From contig CAZSQB010000021.1 of NCBI GenBank assembly GCA_964608945.1, positions 1 to 14,529 of the forward strand: a stretch of DNA of 14,529 bases, given 5' to 3'. The position numbers and the translations under genes were made by a program. The first letter of the stretch is position 1; every line of letters starts with the position of its first letter. Source of the stretch: CAYWEP01 sp964608945. Its GTDB lineage: Bacteria > Patescibacteriota > Microgenomatia > Levybacterales > UBA12049. Shown piece by piece: positions 6,844 through 13,373 of this stretch. The notes under the pieces were generated by a model. That model did no database searches, was not told the DNA's origin, and saw nothing but the letters and a program-made list of their open reading frames with translations.

Positions 6844-7002
6844 TTTCAGTATTTCCTAATACGAGTATAGGCACATCCTCCTCCCAGGCTTTGGCACCGT
6901 GTCCTAGAAGCATGTTTCGTCCTTCGATAAACTCAGGACGATTTTAGCAAGCTAAAATCGGTTGTCGATTCCCACTTTTCATGGGAACACTCTTGATGCT
7001 AT
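6826..7002 (-). promoter_or_regulatory. SAM-I-clan-like riboswitch controlling metK
   Basis: The metK leader carries SAM-I/SAM-IV clan landmarks in order: ATAGCATCAAGAG (P1 5' strand and junction, from 7002), hairpin TTCCCA/TGGGAA (P2), CGACAACC, GGTGCCAAAGCC (6898-6887), then GGATG...CTAT (6878-6867) closing P1 by 8 pairs with a 3-nt bulge. P3 (ACC/GGT) is filled by about 61 nt containing a 22-nt perfect inverted repeat (6939-6960), a second hairpin (6918-6940) and more. P4 is almost absent and P2 lacks the internal extension of SAM-I, so the aptamer is atypical. Downstream is a GTATT/AATAC hairpin, then the switch hairpin at 6826-6843. SAM binding is inferred from the motifs and from metK being the regulated gene. 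Exact subclass unsure. Confidence 0.72.
6918..6940. repeat. Short palindromic element inside the riboswitch P3 arm
   Basis: CGTCCTTCGATAAACTCAGGACG (6-bp stem CGTCCT/AGGACG, 11-nt loop). It resembles the CCTTCGACAxGCTCAGG-type palindrome that I recall as scattered through many bacterial genomes. Only this copy is present in the window. Confidence 0.4.
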
Positions 7003-7050
7003 ATAGTATTAAGACACAATTGTTGGAGTTTTGCAAGAAGGAATGATGCG

Positions 7051-7833
7051 TTATCGAAGATATATTTTTATGAAGAATTTTTTGACCGGAGGCAAAAAGT
7101 GTATGCCAAACACGAAGATAAAATAAATGATCAGTAAAAATCCATACCAGAATGTGCTCGTTGTTTGGTCGAAAATACTGGTTACACCTATGAGCAAAAA
7201 TGCTGAAATTTCCAAAAGATTCATCCGCTTGTCTGTGTAGTACTTCATATTTTGTCTATGCTCTGATCCTTTACTAATTCTGAGGATCTGGCGACGAGCA
7301 CAGGTAAAGCCAAAAGTGGTGAGTAAGTACGCAAAAAGAATAGGCGTATGTACTGTTCCACCAGTAACGAGAATGCCTAAAATGACGCGAAAAGGATGAG
7401 TCAAAACATTTCCCACGAGTTCTATGAAAGGAATCCGCTTTAGAACATATGTATATAAGAGATTTAGTAGTAAGAGCGTTACGTGTACTAAAAAGATTGT
7501 TTTTCCAAAATAAAAATACGCTATTGCTAGACCGCCCAGGATAAGAACAGCTGCAAATATAATCGCCTCTTGCCTACCTACTCTTCCCGAAGGAAGTGGA
7601 CGGTGTCTTTTGTGCTCGTTTTTTTTGTCTTCTTCGATATCCCGTAGGTCATTAATCGTATAGAGCCCGCCATAAAGCATCAGGTGAGATGAAACGAAAA
7701 GGACGAAAAGATCAATGATAAGGGAGAATGTGGGTTTGGGCATAACGAGGAGAACGCCAAAGAGCACTTCAACAAATTGGAGCTGGTAATGCAGTTTTAG
7801 AAGATGGGTATAGGCTAAAATTTTCGCTATCAT
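7051..7833 (-). CDS. UbiA-family prenyltransferase, DPPR-synthase-like
   Basis: 260-aa polytopic membrane protein (about 7-9 hydrophobic helices). The Asp-rich motif ND-LRD-IEED (N61, D62, D65, D69) is followed by KRHRPLPSG (75-83). This pattern is closest, among UbiA enzymes, to 5-phosphoribosyl-1-diphosphate:decaprenyl-phosphate phosphoribosyltransferase, which moves phosphoribose onto polyprenyl phosphate. YVLKRIPFIEL (129-139) and KYYTDKRMNLLE (197-208) fit the same group, though an Asp of the second motif appears as E138. The start is the ATG at 7833, whose ATGA overlaps the upstream PAP2 stop (translational coupling). A GTG at 7872 would extend it 13 residues into the PAP2 gene and is less likely. 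Last gene of the GT4-GT2-PAP2-UbiA operon. Substrate is inferred; other UbiA reactions are possible. Confidence 0.85.
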   Translation of the reverse strand: MIAKILAYTHLLKLHYQLQFVEVLFGVLLVMPKPTFSLIIDLFVLFVSSHLMLYGGLYTINDLRDIEEDKKNEHKRHRPLPSGRVGRQEAIIFAAVLILGGLAIAYFYFGKTIFLVHVTLLLLNLLYTYVLKRIPFIELVGNVLTHPFRVILGILVTGGTVHTPILFAYLLTTFGFTCARRQILRISKGSEHRQNMKYYTDKRMNLLEISAFLLIGVTSIFDQTTSTFWYGFLLIIYFIFVFGIHFLPPVKKFFIKIYLR

Positions 7834-8273
7834 ATATTCCCAAAATACACAATTCCTATACCCAGTAACCACCCAACAACAACGTCTTTTAGAAAATGTT
7901 TTTTTAGATAGACACGCGAGTAGCCAACCAGGACTGCAAGAAGGAGAAATAAGCTTATCAAGAACGTGTCCTTTGGGAACGTTAAGAAACAGAGTGTTGC
8001 TAGTGCGGCGATTCGTGCACTATGAACGCTTGGGAAGCCTGAAGCCGTGTATTTCTGAAAGATGGTATCTCGTTTCATCTGAATTGGTCGGTGCGTTGGG
8101 AACACAAGTTTTATCATAGCGCAGACTACCTCGAGCAACAGAAAGATCACGACCCATTTCAGTCCCGCAAAATATGGAGCAGATTTTTCAAAAAGGACGA
8201 TAACGACAAGATAAAATATGGGAAAACCAGAAACACTTATCGACTCCCAAAATTCCTGCAAAATGTTTTTCAT
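7830..8273 (-). CDS. PAP2-family membrane phosphatase
   Basis: 147-aa membrane protein with all three PAP2 signature motifs: K55-x6-R62-P63 (KLVFPTHRP), P81-S-V-H84 (GFPSVHSAR) and S119-R120-x5-H126-x3-D130 (YSRVYLKKHFLKD). H84 and H126 would be the acid/base and nucleophile for removing phosphate from a lipid phosphate or diphosphate at the membrane surface. The length is short but complete. It starts 3 nt after the GT2 stop and overlaps the UbiA start by ATGA. In mycobacteria a PAP2-type phosphatase sits beside the DPPR synthase gene and dephosphorylates its product. The same pairing here suggests that step, but undecaprenyl-diphosphate phosphatase is an alternative. Confidence 0.9.
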   Translation of the reverse strand: MKNILQEFWESISVSGFPIFYLVVIVLFEKSAPYFAGLKWVVIFLLLEVVCAMIKLVFPTHRPIQMKRDTIFQKYTASGFPSVHSARIAALATLCFLTFPKDTFLISLFLLLAVLVGYSRVYLKKHFLKDVVVGWLLGIGIVYFGNI

Positions 8274-8276
8274 TCC

Positions 8277-8963
8277 CTACTCTATGCTCTGATAACAGAA
8301 TCTCGATACATGATGCAGATATTTTAGAAAGCCACCATAGGTAATAACGCTTGCATTGAACTCCAGTTCCTTGATTACCCCCTGCCTTATGCCAATTTTT
8401 TTCGTTTTACTGACGTTGATACCTGAATGCCACATCCAAAACACATGCTTTTTTCTATCCATCATGTAGTAATTGATAGCAAGCTCTATTTGGTAGCCGT
8501 AGATTTTCCTGCGGAATACTTTTTTCAAATCATCTTTTTTTAGTATCCGCTCACCTGAGACGAGCAGATCCCCTCTCACAATTTTTGAAGGCCAAGGGTC
8601 AAATCTTCGTCTCAGAATAATCATGTCGACCTCATCGTTATTTCTCATATTCACTATCGCCCGTTCGATTTCTGTTTTTTGGAGATTTGATAAGTCTGCA
8701 TCAAGAAGAAGAATGTGGTCGCCCTTGGCGATGGATAAGCTTTGCTTGATGGCAAATGCTTTTCCTGCGTTTTTTCGCAAGCGTAGCAGGCGAACGTGCT
8801 TGTAGCGTTTTCTTATCTCATCACTCGTTCCGTCGATTGATCCGTCATCAACACAGATAATCTCATCAATATGTTTGATTCGCGTCACAACATCTAAGAC
8901 TGAGAGTATCCTCTCCTTCTCATTGTAAAATGGGATAACACATGTGCACGACTTATTCTTCAT
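8277..8963 (-). CDS. Family 2 (GT-A) glycosyltransferase
   Basis: 228-aa soluble protein with a classic GT2 N-terminal half: CVIPFYNE (8-15, nucleotide-binding start), VDDGSIDGT (38-46), NAGKAFAIKQ (65-74) and LLLDADLS (85-92), where D88-A-D90 binds the metal and nucleotide-sugar phosphate. The C-terminal part is less conserved and has no clear transmembrane helices, unlike dolichyl-phosphate mannose synthases with membrane tails. It would transfer a sugar from a nucleotide donor to a lipid or glycan acceptor on the cytoplasmic face. The ATG at 8963 follows the GT4 stop by 3 nt and has GGTGG 6 nt upstream, overlapping the end of that gene. Sugar and acceptor unknown. Confidence 0.9.
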   Translation of the reverse strand: MKNKSCTCVIPFYNEKERILSVLDVVTRIKHIDEIICVDDGSIDGTSDEIRKRYKHVRLLRLRKNAGKAFAIKQSLSIAKGDHILLLDADLSNLQKTEIERAIVNMRNNDEVDMIILRRRFDPWPSKIVRGDLLVSGERILKKDDLKKVFRRKIYGYQIELAINYYMMDRKKHVFWMWHSGINVSKTKKIGIRQGVIKELEFNASVITYGGFLKYLHHVSRFCYQSIE

Positions 8964-8966
8964 TTG

Positions 8967-10169
8967 TTACCACCCTGATGGTCGTCTGTCTTGCTGAGTA
9001 CTGTCCTCGTACATTTCTCCCTTTTTATATTTCTCGATATATTCATTATACAACGCCAAGAGACTGTCTACCGTGTGTTCTATCGAAAATTTTTTTCTAT
9101 CTTCAAAACAGCCACTTCTTAGCTTTTCATCAAGTGCGGGTGTTGTCAATAGGTGAAGAATACTCGCTGCAATAGTGCTCGGGTTCGTCGTTGTAAAGAG
9201 GCCATTGTGATTATCTTTTACAATGCCAACCACGGCTTTATCTTTCACTGCAATCATCGGTGTTCCAGTAACAATGGTTTCCATTGCAACCGTTGAGAAT
9301 GTGTCGTGTGTGCTCATAAAAAGTGCTGCTGTCGCTGCCTTATTGGCACTTGCGACCATAGTCTTGTCAACAAAGCCTGTAATAAAGACGTGAGACGATA
9401 GATTGAGGCGAAAAATTAGTTTCTCAATTTTCTTCCGTTGTAGCCCGTCTCCTACGATCGCCAGCTTTGTATTTGGCATTTTTTCAACGACCTTTTGCAT
9501 CGCGCGAAGCGCAAAATCGATATTTTTTCCATGATCCACTCTCCCGACGAGTACCAGAAGCCGTGTATTTTTAGAAATATGATAGTTTGAGCGAAAAAGC
9601 GATGCATCGGCGTGAATAAAAGGGTCAAGCTTGATACCGTTATGAATCAAGGCAACGTTTGTTTTTACCTTTGCTCTTTTTAGCGCACTGACGGCTTTTG
9701 AAGAAGGTGCGATAACTGCATCATAGTACTCAAAATAAAAACGCTGGACAAAATCAGTAACGTGATCTGTAACGCCTTCCATATGTGGAAGAAGCCACTG
9801 CCAGTAATACCCAAAAAGCGTATGGAGCGTTGCTACCTTCGGAATGCGCTTTTTTCTCGCTATTTGCAAGCCAAAGAAGCCCGACAAAAAAAGATGGCTA
9901 TGGACAATATCTATAGGATATCGTAAGACTGCGCTTTCTACAATTGGGTCAAATGGAAGAACGAGTTTATCCACTGAGCGAAGAGGATTATTTATTGCGT
10001 GGAGGCGATAGAGATTTTTTTCAGGCCTCCCATTCCGCTTGCCGTACGAGGGGGCAACGATAATAACCGTATGTCCGCGCTTCTCAAGTTCTTCCTTGAT
10101 AAGTAAGACGTGGCTCACAACCCCGTTTACCGCTGGTTTATAGTTGTCGGTATCCAGAAGAATAGTCAT
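8967..10169 (-). CDS. Family 4 (GT-B) glycosyltransferase
   Basis: 400 aa, first gene of the envelope operon. N-terminal Rossmann domain starts TILLDTDNYKPAVNGVVSH (2-20; the NGV loop binds acceptor), with HSHLFLSG (90-97) and THNG-like IHNGI (175-179). The C-terminal donor domain has LVGRVDHGKN (207-216; R210 and K215 contact the donor diphosphate) and the EX7E-type motif as D289-x7-E297 (DTFSTVAME). It resembles glycolipid-forming GT4 enzymes such as diacylglycerol glucosyltransferases and PimB-like proteins, so a lipid acceptor is likely. The start at 10169 is preferred over the longer ATG at 10214: a strong -10 box lies inside the extra region, and AGGAAAG precedes 10169. Confidence 0.9.
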   Translation of the reverse strand: MTILLDTDNYKPAVNGVVSHVLLIKEELEKRGHTVIIVAPSYGKRNGRPEKNLYRLHAINNPLRSVDKLVLPFDPIVESAVLRYPIDIVHSHLFLSGFFGLQIARKKRIPKVATLHTLFGYYWQWLLPHMEGVTDHVTDFVQRFYFEYYDAVIAPSSKAVSALKRAKVKTNVALIHNGIKLDPFIHADASLFRSNYHISKNTRLLVLVGRVDHGKNIDFALRAMQKVVEKMPNTKLAIVGDGLQRKKIEKLIFRLNLSSHVFITGFVDKTMVASANKAATAALFMSTHDTFSTVAMETIVTGTPMIAVKDKAVVGIVKDNHNGLFTTTNPSTIAASILHLLTTPALDEKLRSGCFEDRKKFSIEHTVDSLLALYNEYIEKYKKGEMYEDSTQQDRRPSGW

Positions 10170-10193
10170 AGGCGACTTTCCTATTTCATTATC

Positions 10194-10202
10194 ATTATAG
10201 CA
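10194..10202 (-). promoter_or_regulatory. Extended -10 promoter of the GT4-GT2-PAP2-UbiA operon
   Basis: Minus strand TTGCTATAAT with TATAAT at 10199-10194. Transcription would begin near 10187, giving a leader of about 18 nt that contains AGGAAAG before the ATG at 10169. This fixes the start of the first gene. Confidence 0.55.
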
Positions 10203-10232
10203 AAAAGGGTTCATACTGAGTTTGTCCCCGTA

Positions 10233-10261
10233 TTGACATTTATTTTCCGATTGTTTACTAT
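10233..10261 (+). promoter_or_regulatory. Sigma70 promoter of the HLHHW membrane protein gene
   Basis: TTGACA (10233-10238), 17-bp spacer, TACTAT (10256-10261). The predicted start near 10268 leaves a leader of about 30 nt with no clear SD. It is divergent from and close to the operon promoter at 10194-10202. Confidence 0.6.
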
Positions 10262-10298
10262 GAGTGAGGAACTGTAAGAATAGCGTAAGACTGTTTCT

Positions 10299-10646
10299 AT
10301 GGATTCATATATTTTGTTCTTGTTATCTCTGAGTATTGGATACTATCTTTTCCTGGTTTTGTCCCACCCTAACAAAAAAAAGTACGCAATCCCGAAGATC
10401 AAATACAAGAATGTTGAGTTCTTGCCAAATTGCAAAATCCATTTTCGTACAAGAACGTATCACCTGCATCACTGGTTCTTATTGTCTCTATTGACTGTTG
10501 GCACCTTGTATGTATTTGATAGTTTCCAGCACCTCATGTTTGTAAAAGGAGTCGCAATTGGCGGTATCATACAAGGCTTACGCTATCCAGATAGATTTAA
10601 ATTTAGCCATCCACGCTTCCCATCATCTCGCTTCCCCCGCATATAA
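10299..10646 (+). CDS. Small membrane protein with HLHHW motif, unknown function
   Basis: 115 aa. N-terminal membrane helix (about 3-22), a basic segment, then H55-L-H57-H58-W59 at the entry of a second hydrophobic stretch (about 59-74), and possibly a third around 81-95 (FVKGVAIGGIIQGL). It ends in a basic Pro/Phe-rich tail (YPDRFKFSHPRFP). The clustered His residues at a membrane border could bind metal or haem, but nothing shows that directly. I do not recognise a named family. It has its own promoter, and a separate predicted promoter lies before the downstream DUF1003 gene. Composition matches its neighbours. Confidence 0.7.
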   Translation: MDSYILFLLSLSIGYYLFLVLSHPNKKKYAIPKIKYKNVEFLPNCKIHFRTRTYHLHHWFLLSLLTVGTLYVFDSFQHLMFVKGVAIGGIIQGLRYPDRFKFSHPRFPSSRFPRI

Positions 10647-10656
10647 AGAAATCCAC

Positions 10657-10686
10657 TTGTCAAGGCTTGCTAAGTAGTGGTACAAA
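10657..10686 (+). promoter_or_regulatory. Possible promoter of the DUF1003 gene
   Basis: TTGTCA (10657-10662), 18-bp spacer, TACAAA (10681-10686), six bases before the ATG at 10693. A weaker -10 than the others, but it repeats the -10-then-ATG layout and no SD is present. Confidence 0.4.
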
Positions 10687-10692
10687 TAAGAT

Positions 10693-11316
10693 ATGCCAAG
10701 TAATGGTCATGCAAACGACAAAATATCCCGCAGGAGAAGAATTATCCGTTCATTTGAGGCAAAAGCTTTGCATCATCGCAATTTCGGCGAAAAATTATCC
10801 GACACGATAACTGCAAGCACAGGAAGTATTGCCTTCTTGCTTTTAAATGCTTACTGGTTTGCTATCTGGATAATTCTCAATACAAATCTTATCCCTGGCG
10901 TTGTCCCATTTGACCCCTTCCCCTTTGGGCTTCTTACCATGATTGTCTCGCTTGAGGCGATTATCTTATCGGTTTTTGTTCTGCTCAGCCAAAATCGCGC
11001 AGCGCACATTGCTAGCTTGCGCGAGGAGCTTCATCTCCAGGTAAACCTTATCGCCGAAGAAGAAATCACGAAGGTACTTGAGATTCTTGCTGATATTCGC
11101 ACTAAAATGGGTATAAAGAAAGAGGACACTGAGCTGGCACGAATGCTTGAGAGAATTGATACGTCATATATTGAACGCACCTTGCAAAAACAAGCTGATA
11201 GTGGAACCTCAAATATACTTCAGATCATAACCAGTTCTTCCTCTCAGGATAAGCCTGTCGAAAAGAAAGAAGAACCACCGCCAAGAAAAACAGAAGTTGA
11301 CAACGAAAAAAAATAG
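10693..11316 (+). CDS. DUF1003 family membrane protein
   Basis: 207 aa. The core matches DUF1003: two membrane helices (about 42-62 and 78-99) separated by the conserved FDPFPFGLLTMIVSLEAIIL segment (73-92) and SQNRAA, followed by a cytoplasmic helical part with AEEEITKVLEILADIR (121-136). The family is widespread in bacteria and has no established biochemical role. The C-terminal 40 residues are polar, Lys/Glu-rich and probably unstructured. The stop is followed 18 nt later by the metalloprotease start, but a strong promoter for that gene overlaps the DUF1003 3' end, so the two are probably transcribed separately as well. Confidence 0.88.
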   Translation: MPSNGHANDKISRRRRIIRSFEAKALHHRNFGEKLSDTITASTGSIAFLLLNAYWFAIWIILNTNLIPGVVPFDPFPFGLLTMIVSLEAIILSVFVLLSQNRAAHIASLREELHLQVNLIAEEEITKVLEILADIRTKMGIKKEDTELARMLERIDTSYIERTLQKQADSGTSNILQIITSSSSQDKPVEKKEEPPPRKTEVDNEKK

Positions 11317-11325
11317 CTCTAGGAT
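11297..11325 (+). promoter_or_regulatory. Promoter of the metalloprotease gene, overlapping the previous CDS
   Basis: TTGACA (11297-11302) lies inside the last codons of the DUF1003 gene; a 17-bp spacer follows, then TAGGAT (11320-11325). Nine bases separate it from the ATG at 11335, again predicting a leaderless mRNA. Confidence 0.6.
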
Positions 11326-11334
11326 AAAAGTGGT

Positions 11335-12153
11335 ATGCAAAAACACCTCCTGCTTATTACAATCTTTGTTTTTGTAATACTCTCTTCAGCAATAGTTTTT
11401 GCAGAAGAACAATCATCGCAACTGTCAGTTAGCCCATCGCCCACCAACAATACTCCAGTAACCGATGAGCCTCCTGAGGAAAGCGGCGACTACATTGTTG
11501 CGGGCAAACCGCACGTTCGCGTCCGTGTCTTCGCTCATCCAGAACGGAAACGCAAAGACCGCAAGCTGCGTGCGCCAGTTATAGCGTGCGCTCTGGACAA
11601 TGACACGAGCACCACGGTTAATCTAGCCGGTTGGCACCTCAAACCAGGCATTACTAGCTACAAAGTAAATTACAATACTGTTCCCTCCTCCGTTGGTCAG
11701 GAGCAAGCCAAGACAGCCATCGCCAATTCATTTGCTACCTGGGATGCGCTCGTGAGCGCAGTAACGCTTAGTGAAGATACTCCCACAAGCGCAACAAGAG
11801 CGCGTTTAGATGGTCAAAATGCAGTGCTCTGGAAACGCCAAAGCCCCTCAACCTTAGCAGTCGCATATGTATGGTACTACACGGATACGCATGAAGTAGC
11901 TGAGTCAGATTTAGTATTTAATAGCCGACACAGTTGGTCATATACACCGTATACACCAACCTGCAGTAGTCTGAATAGTTACGATGTACAAAATATCGGA
12001 ACCCACGAAGTCGGCCACTGGATGGGCCTTGATGATATGTATGGCTCGTCAAATGTTGACCTAACAATGTATGGATATGGCAGTATTGGAGAGTTAAAGA
12101 AAGACACATTGACGACTGGTGACAAAAATGGACTCAATGCTCTTTATCCTTGA
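11335..12153 (+). CDS. Secreted matrixin-like zinc metalloprotease
   Basis: 272 aa. Signal peptide: MQKH, hydrophobic core 5-22, cleavage near VFA-EEQ (23). A Pro/Ser/Thr-rich and then basic stretch (about 24-80) may act as propeptide or linker. The catalytic region holds TKNS-like ATWDALV (134-140, matrixin-type helix) and the zinc motif THEVGHWMGLDD (223-234): H224 and H228 bind zinc, E225 is the catalytic base, and D234 occupies the third-ligand position (H in most matrixins, D in snapalysin-type metzincins). A Met-turn follows at M245 (DLTMYG). C85 and C210 may pair. It would act outside the cell on proteins; the target is unknown. The start is fixed by the signal peptide and by the promoter 9 nt upstream. 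Confidence 0.87.
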   Translation: MQKHLLLITIFVFVILSSAIVFAEEQSSQLSVSPSPTNNTPVTDEPPEESGDYIVAGKPHVRVRVFAHPERKRKDRKLRAPVIACALDNDTSTTVNLAGWHLKPGITSYKVNYNTVPSSVGQEQAKTAIANSFATWDALVSAVTLSEDTPTSATRARLDGQNAVLWKRQSPSTLAVAYVWYYTDTHEVAESDLVFNSRHSWSYTPYTPTCSSLNSYDVQNIGTHEVGHWMGLDDMYGSSNVDLTMYGYGSIGELKKDTLTTGDKNGLNALYP

Positions 12154-12176
12154 TTTTCCTAAAATTTCCCCTGTGA

Positions 12177-12182
12177 TATAAT
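12177..12182 (+). promoter_or_regulatory. Extended -10 element in the intergenic region
   Basis: TGATATAAT (TG at 12174-12175, TATAAT 12177-12182), no good -35. It points toward a very short reading frame and the terminator at 12348-12371. Confidence 0.35.
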
Positions 12183-12202
12183 TCTGCCCGTAATCTTCAT
12201 TC

Positions 12203-12268
12203 ATGAATATGTTCGTTGGCAGAAAAGGAAAATACTTCATACGGATAGAAATTACAGAAAAAAAGTGA
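12203..12268 (+). CDS. Possible 21-aa peptide ORF
   Basis: ATG at 12203 to TGA at 12268, encoding MNMFVGRKGKYFIRIEITEKK. It sits about 20 nt downstream of an extended -10 element, and a hairpin/T-tract about 80 nt further on could end its transcript. The peptide is basic with a beta-like pattern. There is no SD and no family support, so chance is a real alternative. Confidence 0.2.
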   Translation: MNMFVGRKGKYFIRIEITEKK

Positions 12269-12307
12269 GCAGTCAACAGTTTATATAGAAATAACAACAT
12301 TATCCTC

Positions 12308-12336
12308 TTGACAATGTTTAGGATGGTCTGTTAATA
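12308..12336 (+). promoter_or_regulatory. Promoter upstream of the DUF4352-like gene
   Basis: TTGACA (12308-12313), 17-bp spacer, TTAATA (12331-12336). The start would be near 12343, only a few bases before a terminator-like hairpin. Transcription into the next gene would therefore have to pass it. Confidence 0.5.
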
Positions 12337-12347
12337 TCCTTGCACTT

Positions 12348-12371
12348 GCCCGCTTCAAAAGGGGCTTTTTT
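12348..12371 (+). terminator. Intrinsic terminator or attenuator before the DUF4352-like gene
   Basis: GCCC-g-CTT, CAA loop, AAG-GGGC (12348-12365), followed by six T (12366-12371). A bulged G leaves 7 pairs. It could end transcription from the metalloprotease side or attenuate the promoter just upstream. Confidence 0.6.
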
Positions 12372-12389
12372 GTAATTATTTTAGAAAAA

Positions 12390-13130
12390 ATGAAAAAAAC
12401 TTTCCTCCACGTAAAACAAATTATCAATAATTCTTTTCATCTAAATACTTTTTCGCTCGCGAAACTATTTAATACTAATCCGAACCCTTCTTCCTATCCT
12501 CTATCTTATGCAGAACATGATGTATCAGGTCATCAAGGGAAATCACAAAATTTTAAAAGAACACTAAAACGCAATAGTAAAAATATTGCCTATGTCGGTG
12601 TTGTCTTATTGGTCGTGCTGATTGTCGTATTTGCGTTCCGGAGAGTTACGTCGATTGCAAAATCCGGTGACTCATCTTCGGTGTTGGGGAATCAAGCAAA
12701 TGCTCCCGGTGCAAAAAAATCGCTAACGCTCAATAAAGAGTTTTCATTTCCGCTCAAAGATAATGCGGGAAAAGAAGTCAGTAAGATAAAAGTAATGACT
12801 CTTAGCGCGGAAGAGCGGGACGTCATATACCTTAAGGGAAGACGGGCAACAGCGCTTAACAATAGAACATTTTTAATTCTTAACATGAAAATAACCAATG
12901 ACTACGCCGGAACAATTCAACTCAATACCAGAGACTATTTCCGTCTTAGCGTAAACAATTCATCGGAGAAACTCGCACCGGATATCCACAACGATCCTGT
13001 CGAAGTGCAGGCTTCATCAACCAAATACACAAGAGTCGGCTTCCCGATAAACAATACGGATAAAAAGCTCTTGCTCCAGGTGGGAGAAGTAAATGGCACG
13101 AAACAAACGATTCCGTTGCAATTCAAATAA
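12390..13130 (+). CDS. Membrane-anchored DUF4352-like protein
   Basis: 246 aa. Residues 1-64 are a polar, probably disordered cytoplasmic region. Residues about 66-84 (IAYVGVVLLVVLIVVFAF) form a single membrane helix flanked by Arg/Lys inside. A linker (85-110) leads to an extracellular beta-sandwich domain (about 112-246) with the DUF4352-like strand pattern: TFLILNMKITNDYAG (158-172), then DYFRLSVNN, then KYTRVGFPINN and LLLQVGEVNG near the end. DUF4352 domains are surface-exposed immunoglobulin-like modules of unknown function. The ATG at 12390 has no SD; several upstream residues are A/T only. A hairpin with T-tract lies 19 nt before the start. Confidence 0.72.
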   Translation: MKKTFLHVKQIINNSFHLNTFSLAKLFNTNPNPSSYPLSYAEHDVSGHQGKSQNFKRTLKRNSKNIAYVGVVLLVVLIVVFAFRRVTSIAKSGDSSSVLGNQANAPGAKKSLTLNKEFSFPLKDNAGKEVSKIKVMTLSAEERDVIYLKGRRATALNNRTFLILNMKITNDYAGTIQLNTRDYFRLSVNNSSEKLAPDIHNDPVEVQASSTKYTRVGFPINNTDKKLLLQVGEVNGTKQTIPLQFK

Positions 13131-13147
13131 TACATTGCCCACAAGGT

Positions 13148-13342
13148 ATGCGAGATTATTCAACCAAACAAATAAGCGACAGGCTCTTAAAAGAGGTTGT
13201 TGAAGCACTAAAAAATATTCGGGGTTGGGGTAGCGTTGAAATTCACGTGCAGGACTATAAAGTCGTACAGATAACAGAACGGAATATCAAGAAGACTGCA
13301 AATAGTCAATCAGTCAGTCATACCGTGAAAATTGGCTCTTGA
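13148..13342 (+). CDS. DUF2292 small protein
   Basis: 64 aa. The central part VVEALKNIRGWGSVEIHVQDYKVVQITERN matches the DUF2292 pattern (helix, then GSVxIxVxDxKVVQIE in two strands). This family of short proteins of about 60 aa is common in Firmicutes and Patescibacteria and has no proven role. The ATG at 13148 is 17 nt after the DUF4352 stop, with AAGG very close upstream. The C-terminal tail NSQSVSHTVKIGS is extra. The TGA stop overlaps the -35 box of a downstream promoter (TTGACA 13339-13344). Confidence 0.75.
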   Translation: MRDYSTKQISDRLLKEVVEALKNIRGWGSVEIHVQDYKVVQITERNIKKTANSQSVSHTVKIGS

Positions 13343-13367
13343 CAAACTATTTTTCTTAGCATATATT
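13339..13367 (+). promoter_or_regulatory. Strong sigma70 promoter of the intergenic RNA
   Basis: TTGACA (13339-13344), 17-bp spacer, TATATT (13362-13367). The first T residues overlap the DUF2292 stop codon. Predicted start about 13374, at the foot of a hairpin. Confidence 0.7.
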
Positions 13368-13373
13368 TAGCGT

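Noticed and set aside
7834..7872. GTG start for the UbiA protein
   Set aside because: The ATG at 7833 gives a typical 4-nt ATGA overlap with the PAP2 stop and a normal family N-terminus.
10170..10214. 15-residue N-terminal extension of the GT4 protein
   Set aside because: The extension contains the TTGCTATAAT promoter, and the conserved family start begins at 10169 behind an SD.
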